Source of the DNA: Serpula lacrymans var. lacrymans S7.9
Lineage: Eukaryota > Basidiomycota > Agaricomycetes > Boletales > Serpulaceae
Direction: 5' to 3'
Assembly (NCBI RefSeq): GCF_000218685.1
Contig: NW_006763304.1
Location: forward strand, 739,269 to 803,268
DNA length: 64,000 nucleotides
Translations under genes and position numbers: made by a program
Notes under the pieces: generated by a model
The model's database searches: none
Told to the model about the DNA's origin: nothing
Seen by the model: only the letters and a program-made list of their open reading frames with translations
Shown: in pieces, positions 54,248 to 64,000 of the stretch
Position numbering within the stretch: the stretch's first letter is position 1
How the letters are laid out: every line of letters begins with the position of its first letter

Positions 54248-54943
54248 TGTGAGGCAACGATAAACTATAACAAGAACTAAACCTTTCTCCTTCTGCACTT
54301 GCAGGGAGTAAGGGTCCAATGAGCTTGAGGTCAACAGACGCTAGAAATATAGCGAGTCGAGGACTTTGAGAGGTAAGCTTCAAAGGTTCTTGTTGAGGAG
54401 TAAAGCGGGTAAATTCAGTAATAGAAAGCTAAGGAGCTATACATGAATAGGCACGTCTTTATATAGAGAACTGTCCGTTCCTCAGACCGAAAGGAGAATA
54501 TACGAAAAGTGGTCTGAGGAATTAATCAACCAATAGGAAAAAGGGAGAGTAACTATCGTACGACTTCTGACTTGATTAATCAGCAGGTGAGAGACTTGTA
54601 CTAATAATAGAAGATTGTTACGCGTGGTCAGGAACCGTATCCTCATGATGAGGTACGATTCTAGATAAGGCGTTTATTAGTATTACCAGGCTTTACTGGG
54701 GCTTGGAGCTGGTTGGCGAGATGTCTACTACCAGTCCCTACCCAGTGTGCTGGCTAGCTGGGAGCGATGCCCAGTCTCTGATCTGTGATATAAAGTGGTA
54801 GCGATGGTTAAGAAAGCCTGTGAGGGCTATGAGAAGTAAGATGGCAAAGGATACCTCTAGCCCTAGAGCCAGAGGTGTAACGGAAAAAGCGTTCGAGAAC
54901 CAAGACATAACAAAGATAAGAAAATAGTAAAACGGTCCTTACA
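54248..54943 (-). repeat. 5' LTR of the chromovirus
   Basis: 696 bp, nearly identical to 46915-47610. The TATA-like element is at about 54466-54457 on the sense strand; transcription should start some 25-35 bp further on, just past the last ATG at 54444. The 57-codon U3 frame lies at 54908-54738. Confidence 0.95.
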
Positions 54944-54948
54944 ACAGA
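54944..54948. repeat. Target-site duplication ACAGA (right copy)
   Basis: Directly follows the last base of the LTR; matches 46910-46914. Confidence 0.93.
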
Positions 54949-55565
54949 GTTCAACTATCAGATATGTGACAAGGGGATGCTGGCCATTATTAGAGCCTTA
55001 GAGCACTGGCAGCACTACCTAGGCATCAGTTTGAAATTTGGACTGATCATAAGGATCTGGAGTTCTTCACAACAGCTCAAAATCTGAATCAACAACAAAC
55101 ACACTATGTGTTGTATTTGCCTAGATTCAACTATAAATTAACCCATAAACCGGGCTCTTCAATGGGAAAAGCCGATGTATTATCTAGAAGAGAAGATCAT
55201 GCCAAAGGCATTGAATCAGACAACAAAGGTGTAGTCCTCATAGATCCAACAAGGGTTGCCAATGTTCAAATCAGCCAAGATTCAGATCTTCTAGAAGTCT
55301 TCAGGAACAACCTATCAGCAAAAGAGAAAAAGCGCCTTGAAGGCATTGCTACTTACTTATGTTAAAACAGGCTCTTCCACTACAAGAACAAGATATATGT
55401 GCCTGAATCTGCAAGGATAAAGGCTATTGATAGACACTATGACACACCAGTGGCTGGGCACCCTGGGTGGCGAAGGACTGTGGAGTTGATCTCCAGATAC
55501 TATATGTAGCCTGGCATGGTGAAGGACATACAGGAATATGCCAAAAGTCGTCTTTGCTGTGCCAT
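54944..55565 (+). pseudogene. Older Ty3 pol remnant, right part (RNase H and integrase zinc domain)
   Basis: Continues the remnant at 46742-46914: FNYQICDKGMLAIIRALEHW, then after a frameshift EIWTDHKDLEFFTTAQNL and FNYKLTHKPGSSMGKADVLS, then NKIYVPESARIKAI and HYDTPVAGHPGWRRTVELIS from the integrase HHCC region. Stops and frameshifts (55363, 55507) show it is dead. Orientation is opposite to the young element inside it. Confidence 0.85.
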
Positions 55566-55810
55566 AGCAAAAATTTCTCATCAAGCCTAAATTATCTACA
55601 GCATTCTATGTTGGGATAAACATACAACATGTGAACTTCACTCCAATACTGACAGTCAGTTTCATATTACATAATTCTCCATCTCAAGAAGCAAGAAAAA
55701 TACCTTCCTTTTTTGTTGCAATATTTTTGGACTCATCTGAACGCTCATTTTACTCAGACTTTTTCGGACATTATACCTCAGTCTTATTTTCTATCAGACT
55801 GAGTTACTAA

Positions 55811-56321
55811 TCAAACCTTTATAGAGTTAAAATTCCACCCACACATAGACAACTTTTTCATGCCTCCAGGCATCTTTAATTGTCGCCTGCAATAAGTGCA
55901 GGGAGGAATGTGTTGTGGCATAGCAGTAATTGCCAATGCTAGACTGAGTATTGTTATCACCACATTGACAAGCTTGACATTGCAATTGATAGCCAAGGGC
56001 TCATTCTTCTACTATCAAACCATGAACATCCTTAAGGCCTTTGTTTGTCCATCTTTTGGATAATACATCTTCTGACTGACACTTGGGGCATTTATTTAGG
56101 TCGGCATAGAATGGATGGACTATGTTGAGCGGTTTTAAGTAAGTAGTCAGTGGTTCAATTACTGGATCACATTGACACATTCTGAGGTGGAAATAGGATG
56201 GTGGTGAGAAATGGGGGCCTAAGATACATAAATTCTTTGGCAAACTTGAAGCGTGTATGGCCTTCTTGTTTTTAGGGTTTTTCTTTGTTTTTGTGTACAC
56301 AAAGTCTGTTACAATACACAA
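55811..56321 (-). pseudogene. Relic of a transposon-associated zinc-ribbon protein
   Basis: A 106-codon frame (56321-56001) carries CPKCQSEDVLSKRWTNKG. It is followed after a stop by a second piece with CQACQCG in the same direction, so two C-x2-C pairs about 30 residues apart. Such ribbons precede transposase-like domains in mushroom genomes; here the downstream domain is not recognisable. Assignment is tentative. Confidence 0.35.
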
Positions 56322-58396
56322 TTTTCAGACCTTTAACTTTCTTCTTTACTTTTCACACATTCGTGCCATGCAGCACTTTCCTTTTTGTTCAAACTCCACC
56401 TTCTCACACTGCACTGTTTTTCTTATTTTAGATACAAGTCTCTCACACAGTGGAGCTGGTCACACGGGCTGTGCCTGATGACATCATCAGCCACTGCCTT
56501 CATCAACTGTATAGTATACATATACAAACAACCTGTAGTAGTACAAATACCCAATAGATCCAGGAGACTCCTCAGCAAGTCCTCCTGTTGTTTACCCACA
56601 ACTAAATTGGTTCTATCGTAAAGGGTAACCATTCCCACTTACTTCACTCTGAGCTTGTTTCTGTGTGCACCAGAGTATAAAAGCTTTGGTTGTAACAAAG
56701 TCAACATATTCAGCAATACTTGCCTCCCACAATAGTTGGGATTTTGTGCGGCACCTAATGTTTTATTGTGTTCTGACCAGGTTGAAACACACTTCAGGAT
56801 CTATTAAAGATGAATCAGGATCTTCAAAGTTTATCTTTGCTCTCTCAAGTATAACACTGATATTATTTTCCCATTCACTTTCAAACAATGTCTGTTCTTT
56901 TCCAGACAAGCTATTCTTCAAGATTGTCTTGATAATATCAGGCTCAAACACTGCCATCTTTTTAGAAAATAGTACAAGTGGTTGGTGGTGTAGAAGACAG
57001 GAGGCTGTAATGTAAGCCCCCCTTTTTCTTTTATTTGCTGAATTTGCTGCGTCTTTTAAAAAATATCCCATACACTACAGTACACTCAGCACCTTTAGAG
57101 ATAGGCTGCACCACCTTGTGAAACATCGAGCATTTAAAAATATTGTGAATTTATACATGATACATTTTTTTTGTACATTAGTCTAGCTTGGATGTGAAAC
57201 AAACAGTAATAGCCTTCTTTAGCATGCAATAAAGGAAGCTGAACCACCGCTCTTGCATATGCAATGAAAACATGCACCTAATAACCGTCCCCCATCGAGT
57301 CCAGGCCCATGCCATAGTGAGAAAGACACAGAAACTTGCTGCATAAATAGAATTTGATCAATAAAGCCAGGAGGGCAGTGTTTACCTTGAGAGTGTTAGT
57401 TTTGGTGATTCTGCACCTTTGTGCTACCTCTATATTTTCATTTCTTTCTCTATCTATTCCTCTACCATTCAGTATTGATTATGTTCTCTATTATTTCGCC
57501 TTTGTGGCTCCTTTGTTTACCTTTGTTTACAAAACTTCGGACAGTACTGCAGAGTCCAATGCTTCCTATTCTCTAGTTACTCACATTGGACTCTAGGTAC
57601 TGTATACCTGTCATACTCTCTAATAATATAGTTACTCACATTGGACTCTAGTTTCCAGTCCCTGATAGCTCTCAGCAAGTGGTTAGACACTTCCTTTAAG
57701 CTTTGTTCTTAACAGAGAGTTGAACACAGGCAGCTGCTCATCCTGTGAAAGCTTTGGTAGCGTCAATATTTATGTAGTGGATAAAAGTGTTGTGTGTACC
57801 TCTGAATCACCGATATTCCACAGCTTAAAAGAGACTTGAAGAAGATTATAATTACATTCTTGAGGCCTCAACAATATTTCTGCCATTTGTACGTCTTCTC
57901 CCATGCCCTGCACAATCACATGTATACAGTATGTCCCACTAAAATATTCCATGTATCAAAGCTAGGCCCCTCAGTTGCCACTGGCTCGAGCCAACAAGGA
58001 GTGAGTGGATGTGCGTGTTTTTTGGGGTCATTGTTGCTGAATAAGTTGATGTCACCTTTTGTGGTTAGGAAACTCTCCCTTCTGGATATGAGACAGTCAA
58101 TTTAAAAAGTGACCTTGAAAAAATATGGTGGCAAAGTAGGAGCTGCCTTGTATTTGTAGCATAGGAGATTGTAGTATTCAGAGATGTATTTGTCGTGGTC
58201 TGGCTTGGGATATCTAACAGTGTGATTATTGGATGCTAAAAGTGACAAAACCGGATAAACCCGGTCTCTGCCAAAGCAGCCATTGTTCTCCATGGAGTAA
58301 CCATTGTGCCCTTGTACTCCTAGGAGTCATTATACTGTAGCGAGTAGCACCTCCAACTATAAGTAGTAGGGGGTTTAGTATAGGAATACCTCAGTT

Positions 58397-58533
58397 GTTT
58401 CTATAGCCTCTCGGGCAGCGGCTGAGGTATGTTACATTACATTTATTAGAGATCACCTTAAACTAACATCTATTGTAGTTTCACTTAGGTAAATAATAAA
58501 GTCGTTTCTATAGCCTCTCGGGCAGCGGCTGAG
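58397..58533. repeat. 30-bp direct repeat, two copies 107 bp apart
   Basis: An identical 30-base word (GTTTCTATAGCCTCTCGGGC and ten further bases) occurs at 58397-58426 and 58504-58533. The copies are GC-rich in AT-rich surroundings. They could be ends of a small decayed element. Confidence 0.8.
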
Positions 58534-59001
58534 TTTCACTTAGTTTTATTAAAAAGAGTGTACCTGCCACCCAGATCACTGGGCTTAATTTTGGTTATTA
58601 GCCAAAATTGCCTTCGAGCGAGCCTAGTGAATGGCTGGGACTACTCGTCATTTTGTTAGGACGCAAGAATCCTCACCAAAGATGAGGTGGGGACTTTGTC
58701 GTAGGGACTCAAAAGCCATAAATATGTCCCCAAGTTAGTATACAAAAAAGCAATTTTGTAACTAGTAGAACACATTATGTATAGAAAACTTTTGGGGTTT
58801 TTTTTTGCGAGTGAACTTCGCCAGAAAATGGTGGTGAGAGCGACAACAACTTACGGATGCATCGATATGACACTTTGACGAATAATAACTGTATAAGCCC
58901 ATATAGCTATCAAAAAAAAAAACATCAGTCCCATTCCAGTTCACGAGGTTACAAAAGATTCACAACGACAACATATGCACGACAAGCCAACCTTGAACCT
59001 C

Positions 59002-60353
59002 CTACGCCTTCTTCACCATCATCACAGCCAACGGCCACTCGATCTCCACCTCGTCCTTCCCCTGCACCTCCGTCCCCTCCTCCTTCTGCGCATGCTCCAT
59101 AAGAGACCTCCAGAACCGAAGCGCAATATCGCCTTCCGGGCGCTGCTTATCCTCCGGGTTCCGCTCGTGGAAGGTGTGCAGAGAGCTCCATGTGTGGAGA
59201 TATGACAGCAGGTCGTCCCAGCTCATCTTCTTGCGCAGGATGACTGAGCGTGGAGAGGCGAGCTCGGGGTAGTGTGAGCCTGTTGACACGTATCACGTTT
59301 GGTTAGTCTTTTTCTTTTTTTTTTTTTTTTTTTTTTGGTTTTTACTCTCTAAGAAGGCGGGGGTAGTGGAAGGAAGGAGGGACGTACCGGTGAAGAACAC
59401 GCGCTCAAAGTCGCAGAATTGGCCCGGTACGACAGCATTCGCTTCGGGCACCTCAACGAGGTGGTTCTCGAGGATCGACCGTCCCGGCTGCTGCCAATGC
59501 GGTCCCAGCGAGTTGACAGGGTCGCTACCTTGAGCGTACTGGTTGATGAGCGGCGTCAAGGCTGGGTATTGAGAGAACCTAAATTCTGAGTATATCTTCC
59601 CAAACATGCAAATTAGCCATCCATCAATCACTTGCACAACATTTACAACATATGTATATATATATATACATATGGAATCAAAATAAAAAAGTGGACATAC
59701 CCAAAAAGCAGCACTTCCGCCTTTCCTCAACACACGCGCAGCCTCGGGCCACATCTTTGACCAATCAAACCAATGACCTGCTTGCGCTAAAAAGCAAAAT
59801 AATAATAATAAATGAGCCGTCTAAGCATATGCCGGAAGAGTGGCATTTCTAGAAGCGCGCAAAACGTACCGGCGATCATCAGGTCCACACTCCCGTCTTC
59901 CAAAAAACCGAGCTTCTCCGCTCCAGACTGCACGTAATCGAACTGCCCGGTCGAGATGTGCTGCGCTTCGAGCGCCTCGCGCGCGCTCGCGATCATACCC
60001 GCACTCGGATCTACACCCGTGACTTTCTTGAACGGCGTCAGCTCGACGGTTGCTTGGCCTTTTTTTGCATTTTCGAGGAGAGGTTGGGACGATCGTTTCG
60101 AGATGGTGGTGGAGGACGGTTGGAGAGTTTGGTTCGACGGTTGGGGTTGACGCGATCAATAACACACTACTTGGACGCAAGAACCCATACACCACATACC
60201 AGTTCCACACCCCAAATCAACAGCCCTGTCCCATCTCGCGCCTTTCGCACCTTCGTGATAGCGGAAGATAAAGTCAAACAGCGAACGCGGATACGTCGGT
60301 CTAAACGACGCATATATAGCAGCGTCGAACGTTGCTTTTCCGAACGTCGCCAT
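59002..60353 (-). CDS. SAM-dependent methyltransferase, trans-aconitate methyltransferase-like
   Basis: Class I methyltransferase, probably cytosolic, acting on a small carboxylic acid such as trans-aconitate; the substrate is inferred. Exons on the minus strand: 60353-60200, 60058-59870, 59786-59701, 59595-59388, 59279-59002; phases 1, 1, 0, 1; 304 residues. N-terminus MATFGKATFDAAIYASFRPT, then motif I VDLGCGTG (split by the first intron), VTGVDPSAGMI, YVQSGAEKLGF, and AAQAGHWFDW after motif II. Later blocks are VLRKGGSAAFWIYSE and ILRKKMSWDDLLSYLHTW. Length and order fit fungal TMT1-like proteins. Intron 3 contains the TATATATA stretch near 59655, and intron 4 a T run of about 20 near 59320. 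Confidence 0.88.
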
Positions 60354-61175
60354 GATGATAATGAGTTTCGATAAGGTAAGTGGGAGTCGTCGGGAGAGAT
60401 AAGAACGGAAGGGACGAAAAAGCCAAATGCGACTCGTGTCAAAAAGCTGCCAACGAGTTTGCAAACAGTAGAAACCACCGGTCTACAAGTTTGAAGTATT
60501 GTGGAAACACGGGAAGGATGCCCTCAGGGCTTTGACAAAGCCGCCTATATATACAAGAAAAACCTGCCTAGGTCAGCAGACGCTTCAAAGTTCTCACTCA
60601 TCTATTGGTCGCTATCAGCACTGAAGTAAACGGATAACACTGGACGTTCGGATTCACGGACATCGCTCATGCGTTTAGCAGGTCAAGTTGAGATTTGAAA
60701 AGGTCTCCGTTAGTGAAGGTGACTGAGCTCGGCCGATTAGAGAAGTGGTGAGGTTCGGCGATACTCGGCTCTGCTACATACACTTAGAAATGGCCCCTGT
60801 ATGCCCGCAAATCAGTGCTACTCAATCACACGCACCTCAGCAACATCCTCGGCCGTTTCATGATAAGAGTCATTGCAGGAAATAAATGACTCACCGCAAG
60901 CACTCATGGTATGATATCAACGCCATCAATATAACAAATCACCGTCAGAATGCCGATTCCATTAAGACGGCGGTACAACTCATTGCATAGACACATTTAG
61001 AAATTTAATGAAAAGGACAGAGAAAAAGTCTACCATTCACAATTAACAATCAACCCTTTCACTGTGCAGTGTGCTCAACATCCACCAGCCCAAGTGTTAA
61101 TTAAGCTGACACCGAAATTCAAAACCTATCCATTGTTTCCAACCCAATCCCCGTCCGTCCCAAGGCTAAATGCTT
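60354..61175. other. Intergenic region
   Basis: Upstream of the methyltransferase and downstream of SDH2. No gene or RNA recognised. A TATATATA element at about 60545-60552 lies some 190 bp before the methyltransferase start. Confidence 0.45.
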
Positions 61176-62488
61176 CTACTCTGCCGCCAACTCCAGCTTA
61201 ATCTTCGCGATAGCAGCGGCTGGGTTAAGACCCTTTGGACAAGTGCGCGAGCCTGTAGAAGTACAAAGCAAAGTAGAAACACATTAGAAGTAAAAATTAA
61301 AGAGAGAAGTGGTGTGAACATTTAAAATTGGAGCGATGGGCGTATTAGCATAGTCTCGATAGAAAAACCACCGTGTGCTTACAGTTGAAAATAGTGTGAC
61401 ACCTATACATGCTCATCTCATTCTGGAGCTTTTCCTTCCTCTCCGCACCGTACGAGTCCTATCCCACCCAATCCACCCAATCAGCACCCCTTTCCCACAA
61501 CAAAAAAGAGCCTACTCACCCTCGAATCAGCAATCCACCTATACGCCTGCATCAGCGTCGCCGGGCCCAAATACTCATCCTGGTTCCACCAATACGACGG
61601 ACAGCTCGTCGAACAGCACGCACACAAAATACACTCATACAGCCCGTCCAATTTCTTCCTCTCCTCCTGGGACTGCAAAAACTCGCCAGACGCCGGGGGG
61701 TTGTCGTTCTGCAGGTAGGGCTGGATGGATTTGTATTGTTTGTAGAAGAGGGTGAGGTCGGGGACGAGGTCTTTGACGATGTACACTGTGTGGTTGGGTG
61801 AGTAAGGGGTGAGCAAGTAAACGTGCGTAAACCAAAACCCAAAAAAACTCACTATGCGGCAAGGGATACACCTTCGCATCCTTCCCTACATTCCTATCAG
61901 TCCTGCAAAGACACGCAAGCGTGTTCTGCCCGTCGATGTTCATGGCGCACGACCCACAGATGCCCTCCCGACAGGAACGGCGGAAGGTGAGGGTAGGGTC
62001 GATTTCGTTTTTGATTTTGATGAGGGCGTCGAGGATCTGTGGGGTGAGGGGTGAGAGGAGGGAGTGGAGAGGGACAGAGTGAACTCACCATAGGTCCCGT
62101 CTGGTTCAAATCAATAGTGTACGACTGCAGAGTGGGCTTCTTTGCAGGCTCATCCGGGTTCTGTAATAGTATAGCGTCAGTACAGAGTCTAGTCCAATCC
62201 ATACTCGTCTCATCACCCCCACTCCCGCCCCTGCAATCGCCAAAAAAGGGGTGTGGAAGACGAGATGAGGGAAACGGGAAGAACGAGGAAGGAAGGAATG
62301 AAGAGATAGGGAAAACCACGCACCCAACGATAAATCTTGAACTCTTTCATGAGCACCGGTTTCTCAGTCGGCACCGCCTGACTCCTCCTCGCAGACGAGG
62401 CAAATGACCTTACGCCTCCTCCAACATTCTGCGCCGTGCGGAACGCCCGCGCACGAGCGAGCGTCGATGACTTTATCACGCTCTGCAT
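61176..62488 (-). CDS. SDH2: Succinate dehydrogenase iron-sulfur subunit (complex II)
   Basis: Passes electrons from the flavoprotein to ubiquinone at the mitochondrial inner membrane. Exons on the minus strand: 62488-62324, 62160-62089, 62036-61853, 61785-61520, 61458-61383, 61252-61176; 279 residues. The N-terminus is Arg/Ser-rich without acids ([15 protein letters not shown]), a mitochondrial presequence. The 2Fe-2S site reads [20 protein letters not shown] and ACLC. The 4Fe-4S and 3Fe-4S ligands are in [17 protein letters not shown] and in [17 protein letters not shown], the latter split by the last intron. [14 protein letters not shown] is a family hallmark close to the quinone site. Secure call. 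Confidence 0.97.
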
Positions 62489-63070
62489 TATAGCCTGGGG
62501 TGTGTGTGTGCGTTGGCTGTGTGGTGCTGTGCGTATTTGGTGGTGGATGTGAATGTCAGCGCGACGGAAGGGACGATAACAGAGGCGGTACTGACAAGAT
62601 GTGCGCTTTCAGGTTAAGGTGAGCCTGGGGTGTACTAGCTCGGTATTTGCGCGGGAGCTTGCACTTATCGCGTGAATTCGGAGCTGGCGGGACACGGGGG
62701 AGGCGGTGGCGCCGGATATCATACCCAATCACAAAGCGCTAATTTTGCGAATAGAGTTGGACCTTAGGGCCGACTTAAGGCCGATAGCGGCCCTTTCCAT
62801 GAAGAGTGGAGGAGGGATTAAGAGTATGAGTATGATATGGATGATGAAGTAGGAAATAAAATGCACAGTTGTAACTGACTTGATAAACACCTCAACCAGA
62901 ACAGATATAATCCAGAGAAACTGAGCGAAAACAAGGTAGAGCAACGCGTTACATCCAATGCATAGTGACGACAATAGCCAAGGGACTTAATACCACCATA
63001 TCCCCAAAAAGTTTCCAACAAACCGCACCCCGATCAACGGTTCAGCATATACTTATCATGTCTCCAGCCC
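62489..63070. other. Intergenic region upstream of SDH2
   Basis: GC-rich 200 bp next to the SDH2 start (likely promoter), then AT-rich sequence that should hold the 3' flank of the hydrolase. Nothing else recognised. Confidence 0.45.
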
Positions 63071-63945
63071 CTACAGCTTTGCCCCCCACTTACGCACCTT
63101 CGCAGCCTCCGCCAGTGCTACCTCAACCACTACCTCCGGAAAGTCGCGCTGTATGGCGTGTGTAGCGCCAGCGACGACCATGGTGTTGATATGCGGGTAG
63201 GGCGCGGCAGTCTCCACTCTGAACCCGGGATGGAGGGCAGGGTCTGCGGCAAGGATTGTGACTTTAACGTGAGGGGGGACTTGGCCTAGGAGGTGCGTGA
63301 ATGTCCACGGTCTATTTTGCTGCAGATAGAGAGAACTAAGGCGCGTGTATGGGTGGGAACGAGAGAGAACTTACGCGTAAGATGCCAGTGATAGCGTCGG
63401 CATCGCACAAATGGGCACTGAGGGCTTTCCAAACCGCATCTTCGTGGCTCCAGCGGGGGTTCTCAGCCTTGTAATACTGCACGCTCTTGACATTGATCAC
63501 CTCGCCGACATACATAGGCTCATACTTATCAAGTGAGCGATCACTCTGCTCGAATGGGGGATCGATGAGGATGCACGGGATGGGGTGGGAAGAGGGGAAG
63601 AGGGGGATGAGTACGAGAGCGATGAGACCACCGAGGGAGTGGCCTATGACGAGATCGAAGCGCGTAGAGGCGAAGAGGGGCCGGAGGGCGTCGGCGAAAG
63701 CAGAGAGAGTATAGTCGGAGGAGCGGTTCGCAGTGCCGTGGCCGGGAAGATCAGGGGCAGTGACGAGGTAGCCTGGTAAGATGAGCACAGAGCACGGAGA
63801 TTGGATAGACGTGGGACGGACCTTGACCTGCAAGAGACTTTGCGACGCGGTGCCAGGTCTGAGAGGCAGAGGAGACGCCGTGTATGAGGAGGGCGCGTTT
63901 GCCTGCGGAGGGCTCGCCCCAGGATGAGAGAGACATGAAGGCCAT
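63071..63945 (-). CDS. Alpha/beta hydrolase, copy 2 (intact)
   Basis: Serine hydrolase of unknown substrate. Exons on the minus strand: 63945-63822, 63772-63375, 63319-63071; phases 1, 0; 256 residues. Blocks: ALLIHGVSSASQTWHRVA (oxyanion region HG), YLVTAPDLPGHGTANRSSDY, VIGHSLGGLIAL (nucleophile Ser in G-H-S-L-G), a helical lid with NPRWSHEDAVWKAL, then VTILAADPALHPGF (likely acid) and VVAGATHAIQRDFPE (catalytic His). The layout fits small epoxide-hydrolase or esterase-like proteins. A second ATG three codons in (63936) matches the start of copy 1. A related partial copy lies at 45335-45645 in opposite orientation. Confidence 0.87.
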
Positions 63946-64000
63946 TTGGATTGTTACCTTTGTTGCGTTCGTTGTGAGATATCATGCTTAGTATATAAGC

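Larger units (their letters stand above)
52453..54441 (-). promoter_or_regulatory. AUG-free leader of the chromovirus transcript (about 2 kb)
   Basis: From the last ATG below the TATA box (54444-54442) to the gag ATG at 52452 I find no ATG on the sense strand in any frame (no CAT on the plus strand, line by line and across line ends). About 30 would be expected by chance in nearly 2,000 nt. The opposite strand has many ATGs in the same stretch. This would let ribosomes scan to gag without upstream starts. The leader includes U5, about 240 nt without long frames, and the two long open frames listed below. Confidence 0.8.
46915..54943 (-). mobile_element. Full-length Ty3 (Metaviridae) chromovirus-type LTR retrotransposon, minus strand
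   Basis: 8,029 bp. Two 696-bp LTRs that are almost identical (two differences noticed: T/C at 47225 and A/G near 47323), TG...CA ends and a 5-bp target duplication ACAGA. Order in the sense direction (right to left): 5' LTR, an AUG-free leader with two overlapping open frames, gag with a zinc knuckle, pol (protease, RT, RNase H, integrase, chromodomain), polypurine tract, 3' LTR. All catalytic motifs look intact and no stop interrupts gag or pol, so the copy is young and may be active. It is inserted into the RNase H region of an older Ty3 element of opposite orientation. A diverged solo LTR of the same family lies at 27915-28614. The primer-binding site was not identified: the sequence next to the 5' LTR does not start with TGG. 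Confidence 0.95.
55566..59001. other. AT-rich region with transposon debris
   Basis: No intact gene. On the minus strand at 56321-55811 a broken frame reads HFSPPSYFHLRMCQCDP, then NKCPKCQSEDVLSKRW and, past a stop, LQCQACQCG, which resembles the zinc-ribbon part of a transposon-associated protein family in agaricomycetes; 57071-56763 may belong to the same relic. A 30-bp direct repeat lies at 58397-58533. The rest shows no signal. Confidence 0.45.

Noticed and set aside
1..64000. CRISPR arrays, operons, bacterial-type promoters
   Set aside because: Spliceosomal introns and gene content show a fungal nuclear genome; no regularly spaced short repeats were seen.

Overview
The window looks like nuclear DNA of a basidiomycete, most likely an agaricomycete. 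Genes on both strands are cut by many short introns (mostly 45-80 bp, GT-AG). There is an STE3-type pheromone receptor, a NACHT-ankyrin NLR-like protein, a Ty3 chromovirus and a DDE transposase of a type common in mushroom-forming fungi. One run of N (45646-46023) shows it is an assembly scaffold. All exon boundaries below were read by eye from splice sites, reading frame and family similarity; no search was run.

Layout. Positions 2105-21797 are mostly gene-dense: ribosomal protein uS11, a glycerolipid acyltransferase, two paralogous RING-coiled-coil genes with the same intron pattern and a 4-nt microexon, a divergent pair for a VAMP7-type R-SNARE and Sec61 beta, two related small secreted proteins, a DEDD 3'-5' exonuclease and profilin. 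Positions 22152-34051 hold three copies of an unrecognised coiled-coil family; copies 1 and 2 are separated by a DDE transposase, and a solo LTR with a perfect 5-bp target duplication lies beyond copy 2. Positions 34306-41566 carry the pheromone receptor and, about 1 kb away and divergent, the NACHT-ankyrin gene. Positions 43265-46023 hold an FHA-RING (Dma1-type) ligase, divergent from a partial alpha/beta hydrolase that runs into the gap. Positions 46742-55565 contain an old, broken Ty3 pol split by a young full-length Ty3 chromovirus (46915-54943, minus strand). The right end (59002-63945) has a SAM methyltransferase, the iron-sulfur subunit of succinate dehydrogenase, and an intact paralogue of the partial hydrolase.

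Most interesting points. (1) The chromovirus has about 2 kb of leader, from just below its TATA box to the gag start, in which I find no ATG in any frame on the sense strand, yet the leader carries long open frames (about 150 and 385 codons) without methionine. (2) The LTR encodes a 56-residue ORF with a hydrophobic helix that stays open in the diverged solo LTR. (3) The three-copy family keeps identical exon lengths (213 and 24 nt) and a shared C-terminal signature. (4) The RING pair shares a 4-nt microexon.
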